64,000 nucleotides of DNA from Macrostomum hystrix (lineage: Eukaryota; Platyhelminthes; Macrostomidae), in the NCBI GenBank assembly GCA_950097015.1, contig CATNEN010000001.1, positions 15,121,001-15,185,000 of the forward strand, read 5' to 3'. The stretch's first letter is position 1. Each line of letters opens with the position of its first letter. Of the stretch, positions 49,501-59,886 are shown piece by piece. The notes under the pieces were generated by a model. It made no database searches, was not told the DNA's origin, and was given only the letters and a program-made list of their open reading frames with translations. A program made the position numbers and the translations under genes.

Positions 49501-49612
49501 TCATAGCCAGCCCGCCGCCCGGTAGCCCCTGGGGTCTCGCCCGACGTCCCGGTCGCTATCCGGACGACGGCTACGATCCCCTGCTGGTGACGAAACTGCT
49601 GGAGAACTACCG
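49501..49612 (+). pseudogene. MOV10/Armitage-type RNA helicase fragment
   Basis: The frame encodes 'GLARRPGRYPDDGYDPLLVT' followed by 'KLLENYRS'. The block (Y-[ND]-PLLVTKL-x(2)-NYRS) is characteristic of the C-terminal SF1 helicase core of MOV10 and MOV10L1/Armitage proteins. Normally His and the rest of motif IV-V follow. Here the sequence breaks after Ser into a (GCGAGA)n repeat, so only about 35 residues remain. Armitage/MOV10L1 acts in piRNA biogenesis, MOV10 in silencing. Short length limits certainty. Confidence 0.55.
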
Positions 49613-49690
49613 CAGCGAAAGCGAGAGCGAAAGCGAGAGCGAAAGCGAGAGCGAAAGCAAGAGCGAGAGAGCGAGAGAGCGAGAGCAAGT
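49613..49690. repeat. (GCGAGA/GCGAAA)n hexanucleotide repeat
   Basis: Begins exactly where the helicase homology stops; encodes Ser-Glu repeats in the preserved frame. Confidence 0.93.
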
Positions 49691-49727
49691 GGCAGGGAAG
49701 GAAAATAATAACATAGGATAAGTATTT

Positions 49728-49832
49728 GCAGAGCCATTATATTTGCAGAGCCATTATATTTGCAGAGCCATTATATTTGCAGAGCCATTATATTTGCAGA
49801 GCCATTATATTTGCAGAGCCATTATATTTGCA
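49728..49832. repeat. 17-bp tandem repeat (agagccattatatttgc)
   Basis: Six exact copies of a 17-bp unit. The perfect identity implies a recent expansion. Confidence 0.96.
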
Positions 49833-50127
49833 CATCTGTGCAAATAGTGTCGACACCTCCTGGCATCGTGGTCAGCCTATCAGGCCGCGGATGACCTCGG
49901 TTGGCTCGGACGGCCGCGCCTCGGCTGCGGCAGCCAAGATCGGCACATCAGGGACGAGCAGAGGACAGCGCAGCGCACGCCGTCGCACTGAGCCAACCGG
50001 CGTGGGCGACTTCGCGGTGCTTCAAGACGCCAGTTGCCCCCGGTCTCTGCCGCTTCTGAATCGGATCCCCCCGGGTGGCGCCGGGGACCGTGAGGCCCAA
50101 CGTCATCGGGCCCTAGCCGTACCAGGT

Positions 50128-50395
50128 GGTCGCCTCAGGCTCGGCACGCTGAACTGCCGGACCCTGAAGGCCCCCTGGCGTCGCACTCTGCTCGTCCAGC
50201 TGGCCCACGACCTACAGCTGGACCTCATAATGCTGCAGGAGGTCTCTATTGTGGCGGAGCCAGGCCTTCAAAATGAGGACCTTGGAGCCGGATGGAGCCT
50301 CTTGTACACGTCGGCAGACGGCCGCGGGCGTGGCGGCGTCGGCGTGCTGATCGGACCGCGCCTTCGGCAGAGCGTGCACTGCGCCCCAGTTGACA
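50128..50395 (+). mobile_element. Truncated LINE: N-terminal part of an apurinic-type endonuclease
   Basis: The frame encodes 'LRLGTLNCRTLKAPWRRTLL', 'LDLIMLQEVS' and 'GRGRGGVGVLIGPRLRQSV'. These correspond to the first strands of the exonuclease-endonuclease-phosphatase domain of RTE/CR1-type retrotransposons (the N of GTLNCRTL and the E of LQEV are metal/catalytic positions). Upstream the same frame is open from 49840 (Ala/Arg-rich). It ends abruptly at about 50395, so most of the endonuclease and all of the reverse transcriptase are gone. Confidence 0.7.
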
Positions 50396-51117
50396 ATAAT
50401 CCCCTAGTTGATGATGATCCCCTGTTGACAATGTTCCAGTTTTGTTGCAGTTCCCAATCTGATAACGCCTGCAGCTATGATCAAAAACTCTTTCCTATAG
50501 TTTTAGTATTGAATAAAACTTGCTGCTTCACTCGAAAAACTTATATTCTTTTCCGAGAGCGAGTACAGTAATAATAAAGCTAACAAATATCTGCTTCGAC
50601 AGTAGCTAACCAAAAGCGCTTACTATTTATACTCGAACCAAAAAAATGGCCAATAAAAATACTAATAAACAGAAACTTACGGTTTTTACTGTTGATCATA
50701 GAAGATTAGAAGAAAAAGAAGCAGTAACAAAACTGATGCTGAAATTAGATCTGCATTCTGCAAAATAATAGAAGTACTTTATTTCGGAGCTAGATGAAAA
50801 GAAAGCGGCACAATGATCGAAGTCGAGATATTAAGGTTTGACAATAGAAAGGCTGCAGTTTTATGGATAGTAAGGAGGAGGAGAGGTCTCGCTAGCATTG
50901 AGCATCATAAAAGCCCAATCATGAAATCTGCTATGTACGAGATTACGTTTTACTTATTCAAATCAAATCACTCAATCAGCCAAGAGACAAACTTATGAAC
51001 GCACGTACGGATCGAAAAGCAGTGACGCAATCCTATTCAATTGAGAGTATCGGGCCCTGTTCTGTGCGTGCGTGAAAAAGCACCGATGCAATCTAATAAA
51101 ACTGACAGTGTCCGGAC
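50396..51117. other. Intergenic sequence, nothing recognised
   Basis: Unique AT-rich DNA downstream of the minus-strand gene's last exon. No gene seen. Confidence 0.35.
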
Positions 51118-54100
51118 CTATTCCAATTCAACCTTGTTTGGCCGGATCAACACTTCGACATCAACTGACGAATTCATGTCTCTCCGGAGAGCTTCGACAT
51201 CAACTGACGAATTCATGTCTCTCCGGAGAGCTTCGACATCAACTGACGAATTCATGTCTCTCCGGAGAGCTTCGACAGCGGCCTGTGTCTCATAGCATCT
51301 CCTAGCAGTCAGAGTCGCCAAATAGATGGCCGTCTGCAGGGATGCAGGGTCCAGGCCGCTTCTTCGCAGCCGGTTCTGCGTTCCGGCCATAGAGGAGCCC
51401 GGTTGGCCTAGGAAGCTGCCATTGTCTGTTGACAACGTTAAGTTAACGGACGGGTTGATATGTAAGTTTGTAACTAAGCAAGTCTATTTGTGAATAACCA
51501 ATAAATAAGATTGTGAATGGATCAGTGAGTCTCAATGATTCAATAGTGAGTCTACAAATGAGTGAATGCAGAAATATTATTTTGAAACCTTACCATCAGC
51601 TACTTCCTGATGGACCGAGCTGCTCAGCCTGCTCGGTGAACGCTGAATGTCTGATGCCGATGGCCCCGAGAATTTTGGCACAGTAGTGGCATTGTCATGA
51701 CCTGTGAATGTAAGCAGAGTGGTGGGGGGAATAAATTAGACTTTGAATCACTTTTTGTAAATACGCTAGTAATTGATTGAGAAAGTCTGAATGAATTGAA
51801 CAGTGAGTCTGTGAGTGAATTGAACATTGAATTGTGAATGAATGAACCAGTGAGTCTGTGAATCAATAAATCAATGAGTTTTCGCGAATGGATCTTGACT
51901 TACTTGACTTAGCGGCAGGGGGCCTCCATGACGGACGCAGCGAGGAGGCGGCTGGTGCCGCCCATATCGCTAACCCCTGGCAGCCAGACGGCCTCCATCG
52001 AGGCGGTGCCGCTCAGGGTGGTCCGTCGGTCGGTTCCGCCGCGCGATCTTCCTCGCCATAGGCTGGGAAGAAATCAGCTCGGCCGGTATCCCGGAGGAAG
52101 TGGGCGAGCTGTGGGATGTTCTCGGGCGAGCAGGCTTCGGCAAGAGTCGGTGCCGGCCCGAGATGCTTTAGCCTAGCCCGGGTGAAGGCCGGGCAGTGGC
52201 AGATGAAATGTTCGGCGTTTTCACGTCCGGAGCAGCAGAAGGGACACGTTTCCTCAGGCACGTGGCCTTGGAGGTAGCGGTGTCTGGTGAAGCAGCCATG
52301 TCCCGAAAGGGCCATGGTGACTGCTCTCAGGTCTCTGCGGTTTAGCCTGAGTAAGGCCTTACGCAGGTTACTTGAGGGGGTTGGCACCGCAGCCCTGGAC
52401 TGGCGACAGTTCAGGGTGCTGGACCACCTCCTCCGATGCTGGGTCTCCATCCAGCGGTTGATGCTGGAGTTGACAACAGAGGCGGGGATCGGGGATTCCG
52501 GGCCCGGGCCCATCAGGGAGCTGGCTGCTCCAGCCTTTGCAAGCTGGTCCGCCATCTCATTCCCTGTGAACCCGGCATGCCCAGGGATCCACATCAGCTC
52601 CACCTTATTAGACTGCGCCAACCCGTTTAACTGGGTGTTGCAGTCCAAGGTGGTTCTGGAGCGAGAGGTGCAGCGGCTGAGGGCCTTGAGGGCTGCTTGA
52701 CTGTCGGAGTGAAAAAAGATCCTCCGACCAGCCAGCCGCCTCTGGCGCAGCTCAGCCGCACAGAAGCTGATGGCGAGCACTTCGTTTTGGAAAACGCTAG
52801 AGCTCTTGCCACAGTATTGGGAGTGGGTCCAGAGGACCTCACCACCCGAGGCGACGCACACTCCGAATCCCGATTTACCGTTCATCAGAGAGCCGTCAGT
52901 GTAACAGTGGACTGCCGGGTCATCCCAGCAGTCCTTTACCTCATTACGAGGGGAGATGCTGACTTTGTACCTGTGGCTCCGGAGTAAAGTGGCCGGGGCC
53001 CCGTCCGAAAGGATGGTGAGCCCTCCGCACTCGCCCAGAGTTTTCAGGCAGAGGTCAGAGTGAGGCAGAAGGGAGCGCTTCGAGAAGGCTCGCGAATTCT
53101 GGAAGTAGACACCCGCATCAAGAAGACGTCGGGTGGACTTTGCTGCTTCCCCCTTGACGAAAATGTCAATGGGTGTAGCGTTGAGGAAAGCATTCATGCC
53201 TTCGAAGGGAGTGGAGGGTGGGGCGCCCAGCGTCATACGACAGGCTCTGCCCTGCACCCTATAAAGCGCCTCCAGGTTTTTCTGGATGCCCATGGCGCTG
53301 GCCCAGATGAGGCCAGCGTAAGCGACGGACGGTCTAATGATCGCCGTGTAAATCCACCAAAGGTTCTTGGGGGTTAGCCCCCAGGTGACTTGCGCCAGTA
53401 TGGCCAGGGCCCTCTGGCCTTTGTGGTGATGTGTGGGGTCCAGTTAAGCCTATGGTCTAGCACGAGACCAAGGCACCGGACCTGCTTTTCCATTGCAATA
53501 TTCTTGCCATAGAGAGTCAGAGGCTTAATGGTCCAGAGCAGTTTGCTGGTAAACATAACCGCGACGGTCTTGGACTCAGAGAGTCGGAGCCCGCATTGGT
53601 CCGCCCAGCGCACCGCCCTGTTGATAAAGCCCTGAATGAGGTCCCTGGTGGTTTCCGCCGAGGGGCCCGCGCAGATGGCGGTCACATCGTCGGCATATCC
53701 CACCTTCAGGACTGGGTCTGGACGAGTGCTTTTCAGCAGCTCATCCATGACGAGATTCCACAGCAGTGGGGTGAGGACGCCGCCTTGGGGCCCTCCTTTT
53801 AGGACAGGTGCCGAGAGCACCATGCCTTCGAGGTGGGCCACCACGTGGCGATTCCGGATCATGTACATGACCCAGCGAACGAGGTGGGGGTGAGTGGCCC
53901 TGGAAACTAGGGCCTTCTCAAAGGCTTCGAAAACAACGTTATCGAAGGCCCCCTCAATATCAAGGAAGACAGCCAGGGCAAAACCGCTGCCCAGTACTGC
54001 CTTCTCTAGAGTCTCCACGATGCAGTGGAGGGCGCTCTCCGTGGACCGGCCCGCCCGAAAGGCGTGCTGGTTTGGCGAGAGCGGGGCCCGCCCTAGCTCT

Positions 54101-56159
54101 ACAGTAAGAAGGCGCCAGAGCACCAGTCTTTCCATGAGCTTGAGGCAGGTGGAAGTCAAACTTATCGGGCGATAAGACTTGACCGAGCGATAGTCGCCTT
54201 TGGCGGGCTTCGGGATGAAGACGACCCGGGCTTCGTGCCACAGCGCTGGTACGTAGCCCAGCACGATGCAGGCCCGTAGAAGTCTGCAGAGGAGATGGAG
54301 GAAGCGGCCATTTTTGACCGCTTCATGCAAAAAGGCCGGATAAATACCATCTGGCCCAGGTGCTTTGAAAGGGTTTAATGACTTTGCCGCGCGAACGATG
54401 CGGTCATTCGGGACGAGTGACTGAGCCAGGCCCTGACCTCCACGTGAGTGGTCGTCTGGGCCAAAGTGCGCCGGTACACTCGGGAAGAAATGCCCTAGCA
54501 TAAGCTCGAGCGTTTCCTCCGGGCGCTCCGTGATCGAGCCGTCTGGCTTTTTGATCGATGAGAGCTTGGAGAAGCGGTCGTTGGTGAGCGCCTTTACCAC
54601 GCGGGCCGTGGGCCGCGAGCCCTCCAGCCCTTCGCAGTATTGTCGCCATTTGTCCGCTTTTGCCCTTCTGACCCGGCCCTTAAACTCATGGATGGCGCGA
54701 GTATAGGCCTCTTTGTCATCAGGGTCGTGCGAGGTTTTCAGCTTCCTCTGGAGAGCCTTAGCTCGGCGTCTCAGGACTCCGAGCTCGGGGTTCCACCAGG
54801 GGGCCGATTTTTTGCCTTTGTAGGCTTTGAGCGGGCAAGCCATTTCGTAGGCCTCTGTGATGGCGCCGCCCAGCAGGGCAGCCACTCCATCTAGGTCCTG
54901 CGTGGTTGCCATGGCCATGGAGGGGTCGGAATCCCGAAGGCCCTCATGCAGCTTTTGGCTGAACGCGGGCCAGTCGGTGTTTCTGACATTACGCCTCCAA
55001 ATAGGCTTTTGCTTCTTATCGGGGGTACCGATGTTGAAGCGAATGAAACGATGGTCCGAGAGCGAGCTTTCGGTCTCCCATACCTCCCACCCCAGCACCC
55101 TTGGGAGGATGCCGGGTGAGGCCAGGGTGACGTCAAGCACCTCAGCCCACCGCCCATTGTCGAAAGTGGGCGTGTTGCCCACATTACAGAAGTTAAGAGG
55201 CGTGCCGCTGACGAAGGCCAGGAGCTCTTCGCCGCGGTCATTGATTTTTTAGCTACCCCAGTGGGTGTGATGCGAGTTTGCATCTCTCGCGAGGAGCAGC
55301 TCGAAGTTTCGTGCCCTGGCGAAATCACAGAGGGCGACGAGGGTATCGCTGACCACGGGGGCGTCGCCTGCCAGGTAGGCGGATGCCACGAGGGTCAACT
55401 TGTTAGGCACAATGTGTGCAGATTGGATGACGCAGATGTCCCCGTTAGAGAGATCGGGTCTCATCCACGCATTTAAGGCTTTTGCGGCATAGATCAGTGA
55501 TCTAGGGCGGACAGAGTCTGCCATGCAGAAGCAGTCATAGCCAGCAGGAATGTTGCTTGGCTTGTTCTTTGATAACCAGGGCTCCTGCACAAGTACAAGG
55601 CCCGGCATCATGCGCTCTGTCGTGCGCATCAGATTTACTGATGCTGCCACGCAGTGCTGGGTGTTAACTTGCAGACATGATATTCCGGGGATCATCATGC
55701 AGGCAGAGGTCTACTTGGAGGGGGACTCAGCCAGAAGGCGGTCCTCCTCCTCCAGGTCGATGTCGGTAGGCATGGGCTCCTCCGTGCCCAGGCCCCGAGC
55801 CAGAGGCGGGAACTCGACGGGGTCACGCGAATGGATCAGTGAGTCTGCGAATTTATATGAATCTGTGAGTTTTTGAATACGTGTTTGCATGGATGGATTG
55901 GATGATTGAACCAATTTAGTCTATAGTCTAATAAACTCTTACAATCAACAATCGGAGATTCCATGGCGCTGGTTGAATGCAGGTGGTTCTTCTGGTCCTC
56001 CATCAGTCTTTGAGGTGTGGATGGGAATGGGATCAGTGTCGCGGTGCTGCTTAATCTCTGTAGCTGCGGTCGATCAGGCAGAGGAGCTGCTTTGGAGCCC
56101 ACATTCCTCTGATTTATGGCCTCGGAAGCTTCCCTCTCGCTCTCCGAGGTAGTAATGTT
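51118..56159 (-). CDS. 3' end of an unrecognised host gene, three exons
   Basis: Minus-strand exons 56159-55943, 51701-51594 and 51425-51118 have GT/AG borders (attaaaacag|aac, gat t|gtaaga; attcacag|gtc, gat g|gtaagg; tcaacag|aca). Their phases (0, 1/2, 1/2) match at both junctions, leading to TAG. The joined product is Ser/Pro/Gln-rich and probably disordered ('[20 protein letters not shown]', '[20 protein letters not shown]'). It ends with a more ordered stretch, '[20 protein letters not shown]', and three tandem copies of a 13-residue unit ([13 protein letters not shown]), each encoded by an exact 39-bp DNA repeat. No family is recognised. The 4.2-kb second intron contains a LINE. The 5' exons were not identified; the frame may begin upstream of 56.2 kb. 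Confidence 0.6.
51157..51280. repeat. 39-bp coding tandem repeat
   Basis: Three identical units (gacatcaactgacgaattca + tgtctctccggagagcttc) within the last exon above. The length is a multiple of three, so the frame is preserved. Confidence 0.95.
51883..51894. other. Target-site duplication, LINE 3' side
   Basis: CGCGAATGGATC, repeated exactly at 55826-55837 on the other side of the LINE. Confidence 0.85.
51895..55825 (-). mobile_element. 5'-truncated LINE of the I/Jockey superfamily (APE endonuclease + RT + RNase H)
   Basis: 3,931 bp between exact 12-bp duplications. On the minus strand it has the end of ORF1 ([17 protein letters not shown], stop) and ORF2 from the ATG at 55698. Domains in order: endonuclease ('[14 protein letters not shown]', '[11 protein letters not shown]', '[10 protein letters not shown]'); RT ('[20 protein letters not shown]', '[13 protein letters not shown]', '[15 protein letters not shown]', '[10 protein letters not shown]'); RNase H ('[15 protein letters not shown]', 'QNEVLAI', 'HSDSQAAL', 'GNEMADQLA'); and a C-terminal Cys/His knuckle '[18 protein letters not shown]'. 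The 3' tail is a short repeat, 'aagtcaagtaagtcaa', not poly(A). Lesions: an in-frame TAA at 55249-55251 and a one-base frameshift near 53415. Otherwise near intact, so the insertion is recent but dead. Confidence 0.95.
55826..55837. other. Target-site duplication, LINE 5' side
   Basis: CGCGAATGGATC, the partner of 51883-51894. Confidence 0.85.
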
Positions 56160-59100
56160 CTGTTTTAATTTTAGAAGGAAATTAGAAGGAAATGTGATCA
56201 TAGGCAGTGTAATGACTTGTGTTAGAAGTCAAATCGAACTCCAATTTCAAGTATCTCGGCTTTCACTGGAAGCAGACAGAAAAGGAGGAACAAAAGAGTG
56301 TGTGAAGCCCAACCAGTCAGGCTCAACATTATATTTGAGGGCTCTTGGCCTATGACAAAGCAGGCTACAACAAGCGCAGGGAAAGGCATGTGAACGTACA
56401 ACGGGAAACTCGGTGCGCAGTGAGTTGAGAAGCGTACAGCGCCCATGAGTCAGTCAGTGGCCCCCATACTGAGTGCAAGCAGACAGGACACAGTTAGTTT
56501 TGTGCAGTCAAAGTTCCCGGCCAGGCGTGCAGACTGAGGGTCTGCAGCCCAGGCCATCACAGCAGTCTATGGCCGCGGGCTAGCCGGCCTCAGCTCATGC
56601 GTTTATTGTGCGCCTAGCCAGGGTGCCCTCATGGTGAGGTGAGCTGGGCTAGCCGATCGCAGCTCATGGGCCCAGCCCATGGGCCCAGGGTGCGCTCCTG
56701 GTGTGGGCCTCGGATATGGATAGGAAGGTGACGTTGGGCCAGCCAACCAAAAGCATGATTGCCATGCAAGACAAAGAGTTTTCCAAAACATATAGGCTAT
56801 CCTACTGTATGTGATTCCTTTGGTGCTTCGAGTGTACTGTATAGTGCTGATATTTATGTAAATCAGCGTAAAACCGCTTTTTTTCTTACTCAGCCGGATT
56901 AAGAAATGAGTAGGCTTATATGATGTTCTTGTTGTTCTGCAAAACATATAATCATTAATTTAAATAAAAAATAAGTCGAACCAACGACCCGCAGTTGTCA
57001 TGCAGACGTGCTACCAGTTTCACCACATGACATTGCCCATATACAACGAAGAATTACTATTTATTTGTATATTCTTTCGTTCGAATACTTTTGGCTGCAG
57101 GCTGCAGCTTGTGCTTACTTATTTTAAGCAATGGCTATCGTAGCGATCAAATTCGCAACGCATTACTAGCAACGCAAGCAAATATATCGCGAGCTAGCGA
57201 ATCGCTCCATTTTCTAACGACGGGTCCAGCAGGTCCCCAAATTTTATCTGCAAAGCTTTAAAGACCAAAAGGGTGAACGTCAATATTACAAATACTCAGC
57301 AAAAGTCTAAATTATTAGCACCCGTAACGAAAGTCATCGATTTATCGTTGCACCAAACATTCTACTTATTTTTGTCATTACATGTAATTTCATAAAGCTT
57401 TAAATAAAGACCAGCAAGGCAAAAATCATTAAATCATTATTTTTAAAGCATAAAAGTAACTTAAAAGAAAGGTTGAAGCGAAAATAGTTCGCTAAAAGAT
57501 TTTTTTAAACACATACTGCATCAAAACGGCAAAACAGCGTTTAAATTTTGTAGGGTACGAAGTGCAATGCCTTACTATTCCTCACACCAGTATCTAAATG
57601 TTTTACTTTGTTTAGAGTTACATAAAGTTTCCGGAACATATTACCTTTGCGACAGAATTCAACATGATAAATAATCGACCAATTTATAAATCTAATTAAT
57701 GCAAAGTCATTGCATTCTGTCGCAAAAAGCAGTGTAATCGCACGAGTTCAACCTACTGAAACATCGATTTAGTTAATTCATCTACAAATATTATATATTT
57801 TTTTAATAAAAGTGTCTGAGCTTTCGTGTTCTGCTACAAAGTAGGGAAACCGTGAGACTTTCTGGTATATTAGGTCCTAATTTAATAATTCTCGAAAAAC
57901 CAAGGTATTCCAAATGATTAGCTACGAAACACATTGTTTTCCTTTCTTGAAGATCGGCTCGATATTACCCGCAACTTACGTATGTAAACCGTAACGTACT
58001 CGTAACATTCAAGTTTAAAAAAACAAAATCGTAATAAAGGTATAGGCTACTAAATACTGCTTTGAAAAAACAAATAATTAAGTTCTTAAACATATACATA
58101 AAGAAGGCTCTGCAGATTTCTTTGGCGCGGTTTTAATAATTTCAGATGCATGTTCATCGGAGTTGTTCGCCATGTTGTATTTAGCTTTTTCAAATTTTAA
58201 TTTTGATCTGAATTTTAATTAATTTAGTAATTTAATTTTCACTTTCAGTTGAAAGTGAAGTGAAAGACAGGTAAATCGAAACAAAAAAGTACAAGATTGT
58301 ACCAATTGCAATCATTCCACATTACTGTTACATTTTCTAGATTATTTCCACTTTGGTAGCTAATTTCGTTCTTCGTAAATCGTAATTAAGGTTTAAAAGA
58401 AAAATATTTGTATTGTTTACTTCACTCTTAACTTAGTTTTGGACAAATCAGAGTCATTTGCACAAGTTTTAGCTGCGCCAGCAGGTAATTAAAAACTCGA
58501 TAAATGTCTAAACAATGTCAGTTGGAAAATGACATATGTCAATATATGGCAAAATTACATGGTTAATATTATGTAATATAACATAACACTCTAGATAGCT
58601 AGTATTGAATAGGAAATATTATCTATCTTTGGCAGATTAGAAACTAGTTAACTCGGCAGTAAATCAGTACTATAGTTAGTGCCTATAAGCATTTACTCAT
58701 ATTTAGTTTACATTGAAGATAGGTTAGGCCTAATCCAAAATTTTGTTAGAGGTTGTGCCAGTGTGTATTAAATTAGAAACAGTTGTCCGACTATAATATT
58801 CACTTTTATTTGTTAAGTTCTGCTGCTAGTTTCTTTGTATTTCTTGCTTAACAGTGTACTAAGCTCTGCAACTTTTTATGAAGCAACACAGTCACTAATT
58901 TCATTTGGTCTTTAGACCTAGCCTCCTATGCCTAGCCTACTTCCAGAGTCAGAAAGGTGGCTCTGTGTGCCAGAAAGAAATTATAAACAATGTAATATGT
59001 GACATGCACCACCAATATAAGTAACTTTACCATTGAGTCAAGTAGGCTTTGGTAAATAGTTAATAGGGCAAGATCTCAAAAAACCAATGCATACTCTTTG

Positions 59101-59685
59101 CACAAAGGCTTCTTTCCAGTGGACCTTGAACTTGAGATCAGTATATATATTAATCAATCACTTAAGAGGGTATTAAACTGAGATTAGTGGCAATCCATTA
59201 GAGGATTAGAGAAGTCCATGCTGGTATCAGTATCAGACAGGCTGATCATCTAGGCAGAACAACTGCAGCTGGACACTGCAGTGTGTCTGGCAGAATAGCT
59301 GTAGCTGGACACTGCAGCATGTCAGTCTGGCCCTGGCAAAGCTGAGCAAACTACCACCCCGAGTGCTGCCAATCTTTGTCACATTCCATGGAGTCCATGG
59401 GTGGCAGAAAGTGTTAATTTGTGAGAGTGAGAAAAAGGGATTTGTGTGCAAGTTTTTAAGTAAATGTTCAATCCTTTATATTCAAGCAAGTGTATAGAAA
59501 TGATGCCCAAGTGCAGGTCTGCAATCTCCACAGACTGTAGTTACATGACCACGATACTTGTGGGAATATATGTGGAATATAAGTGCTATGATTTCATTGT
59601 AGAATATATAAAACTTTATAGTATTAAATAGAAAACAGTTGTCTGTCTACAATATTAAATACTGTGGAGCAATTCTTATAAATTA
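56160..59685. other. Long AT-rich stretch without recognised gene
   Basis: No frame above about 115 codons and no domain found. Around 56565-56710 a ~60-bp GC-rich block (gctagccggcctcagctcat / gctagccgatcgcagctcat) is imperfectly duplicated. 'gtctggcagaatagctgtag' / 'ctaggcagaacaactgcagc' around 59250-59305 is a second short duplication. If the retroelement at 59.7 kb has a 5' LTR it should lie here, but I could not delimit one. No gag-like frame is present. Confidence 0.4.
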
Positions 59686-59700
59686 CTTTCTCATTTCCAG
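59684..59700 (+). promoter_or_regulatory. Strong 3' splice-acceptor-like site before the retroelement ORFs
   Basis: 'tactttctcatttccag' immediately precedes 'acaatg', the first ATG of the element's coding region. It could serve a spliced subgenomic RNA or mark a leader intron. Confidence 0.5.
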
Positions 59701-59703
59701 ACA

Positions 59704-59886
59704 ATGTATCGCGGCATCGAACTGAAGCGTGTTGTCAAAGCTTCACTGCAAACTGGCTGTCGTGGGCGACCCAGAAAGATTAAGACAATCATTAGCGGCC
59801 GAAATCGAGGCTCAACATCTCGGCACCCTGTTCTCCTAACTATAAATCACTCCCAACAACCAGCGAAATCCCGCCCAGACAGGTAA
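59704..59886 (+). CDS. Small basic ORF with an AT-hook-like motif at the head of the retroelement
   Basis: 60 residues from ATG 59704. It is strongly basic, with 'CRGRPRKIK' (an RGRP AT-hook core). It overlaps the envelope-like frame by about 90 bp in the +1 register relative to it. It ends at a TAA that is also part of a donor-like cag|gtaacg. It carries no recognised Gag domain. It could be a leader peptide whose ribosomes shift into the envelope frame, a short accessory protein, or an exon. Confidence 0.35.
   Translation: MYRGIELKRVVKASLQTGCRGRPRKIKTIISGRNRGSTSRHPVLLTINHSQQPAKSRPDR

Noticed and set aside
49374..49737. Minus-strand Leu/Ala/Phe-rich ORFs resembling membrane proteins
   Set aside because: Generated by the antisense of the (GCGAGA)n and cagcac repeats.
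52287..52700. Plus-strand ORFs across the LINE
   Set aside because: Antisense to the RNase H and RT coding frames.
56603..56947. 114-codon minus-strand ORF
   Set aside because: No domain, no splice support, partly over a GC-rich local duplication; likely chance.
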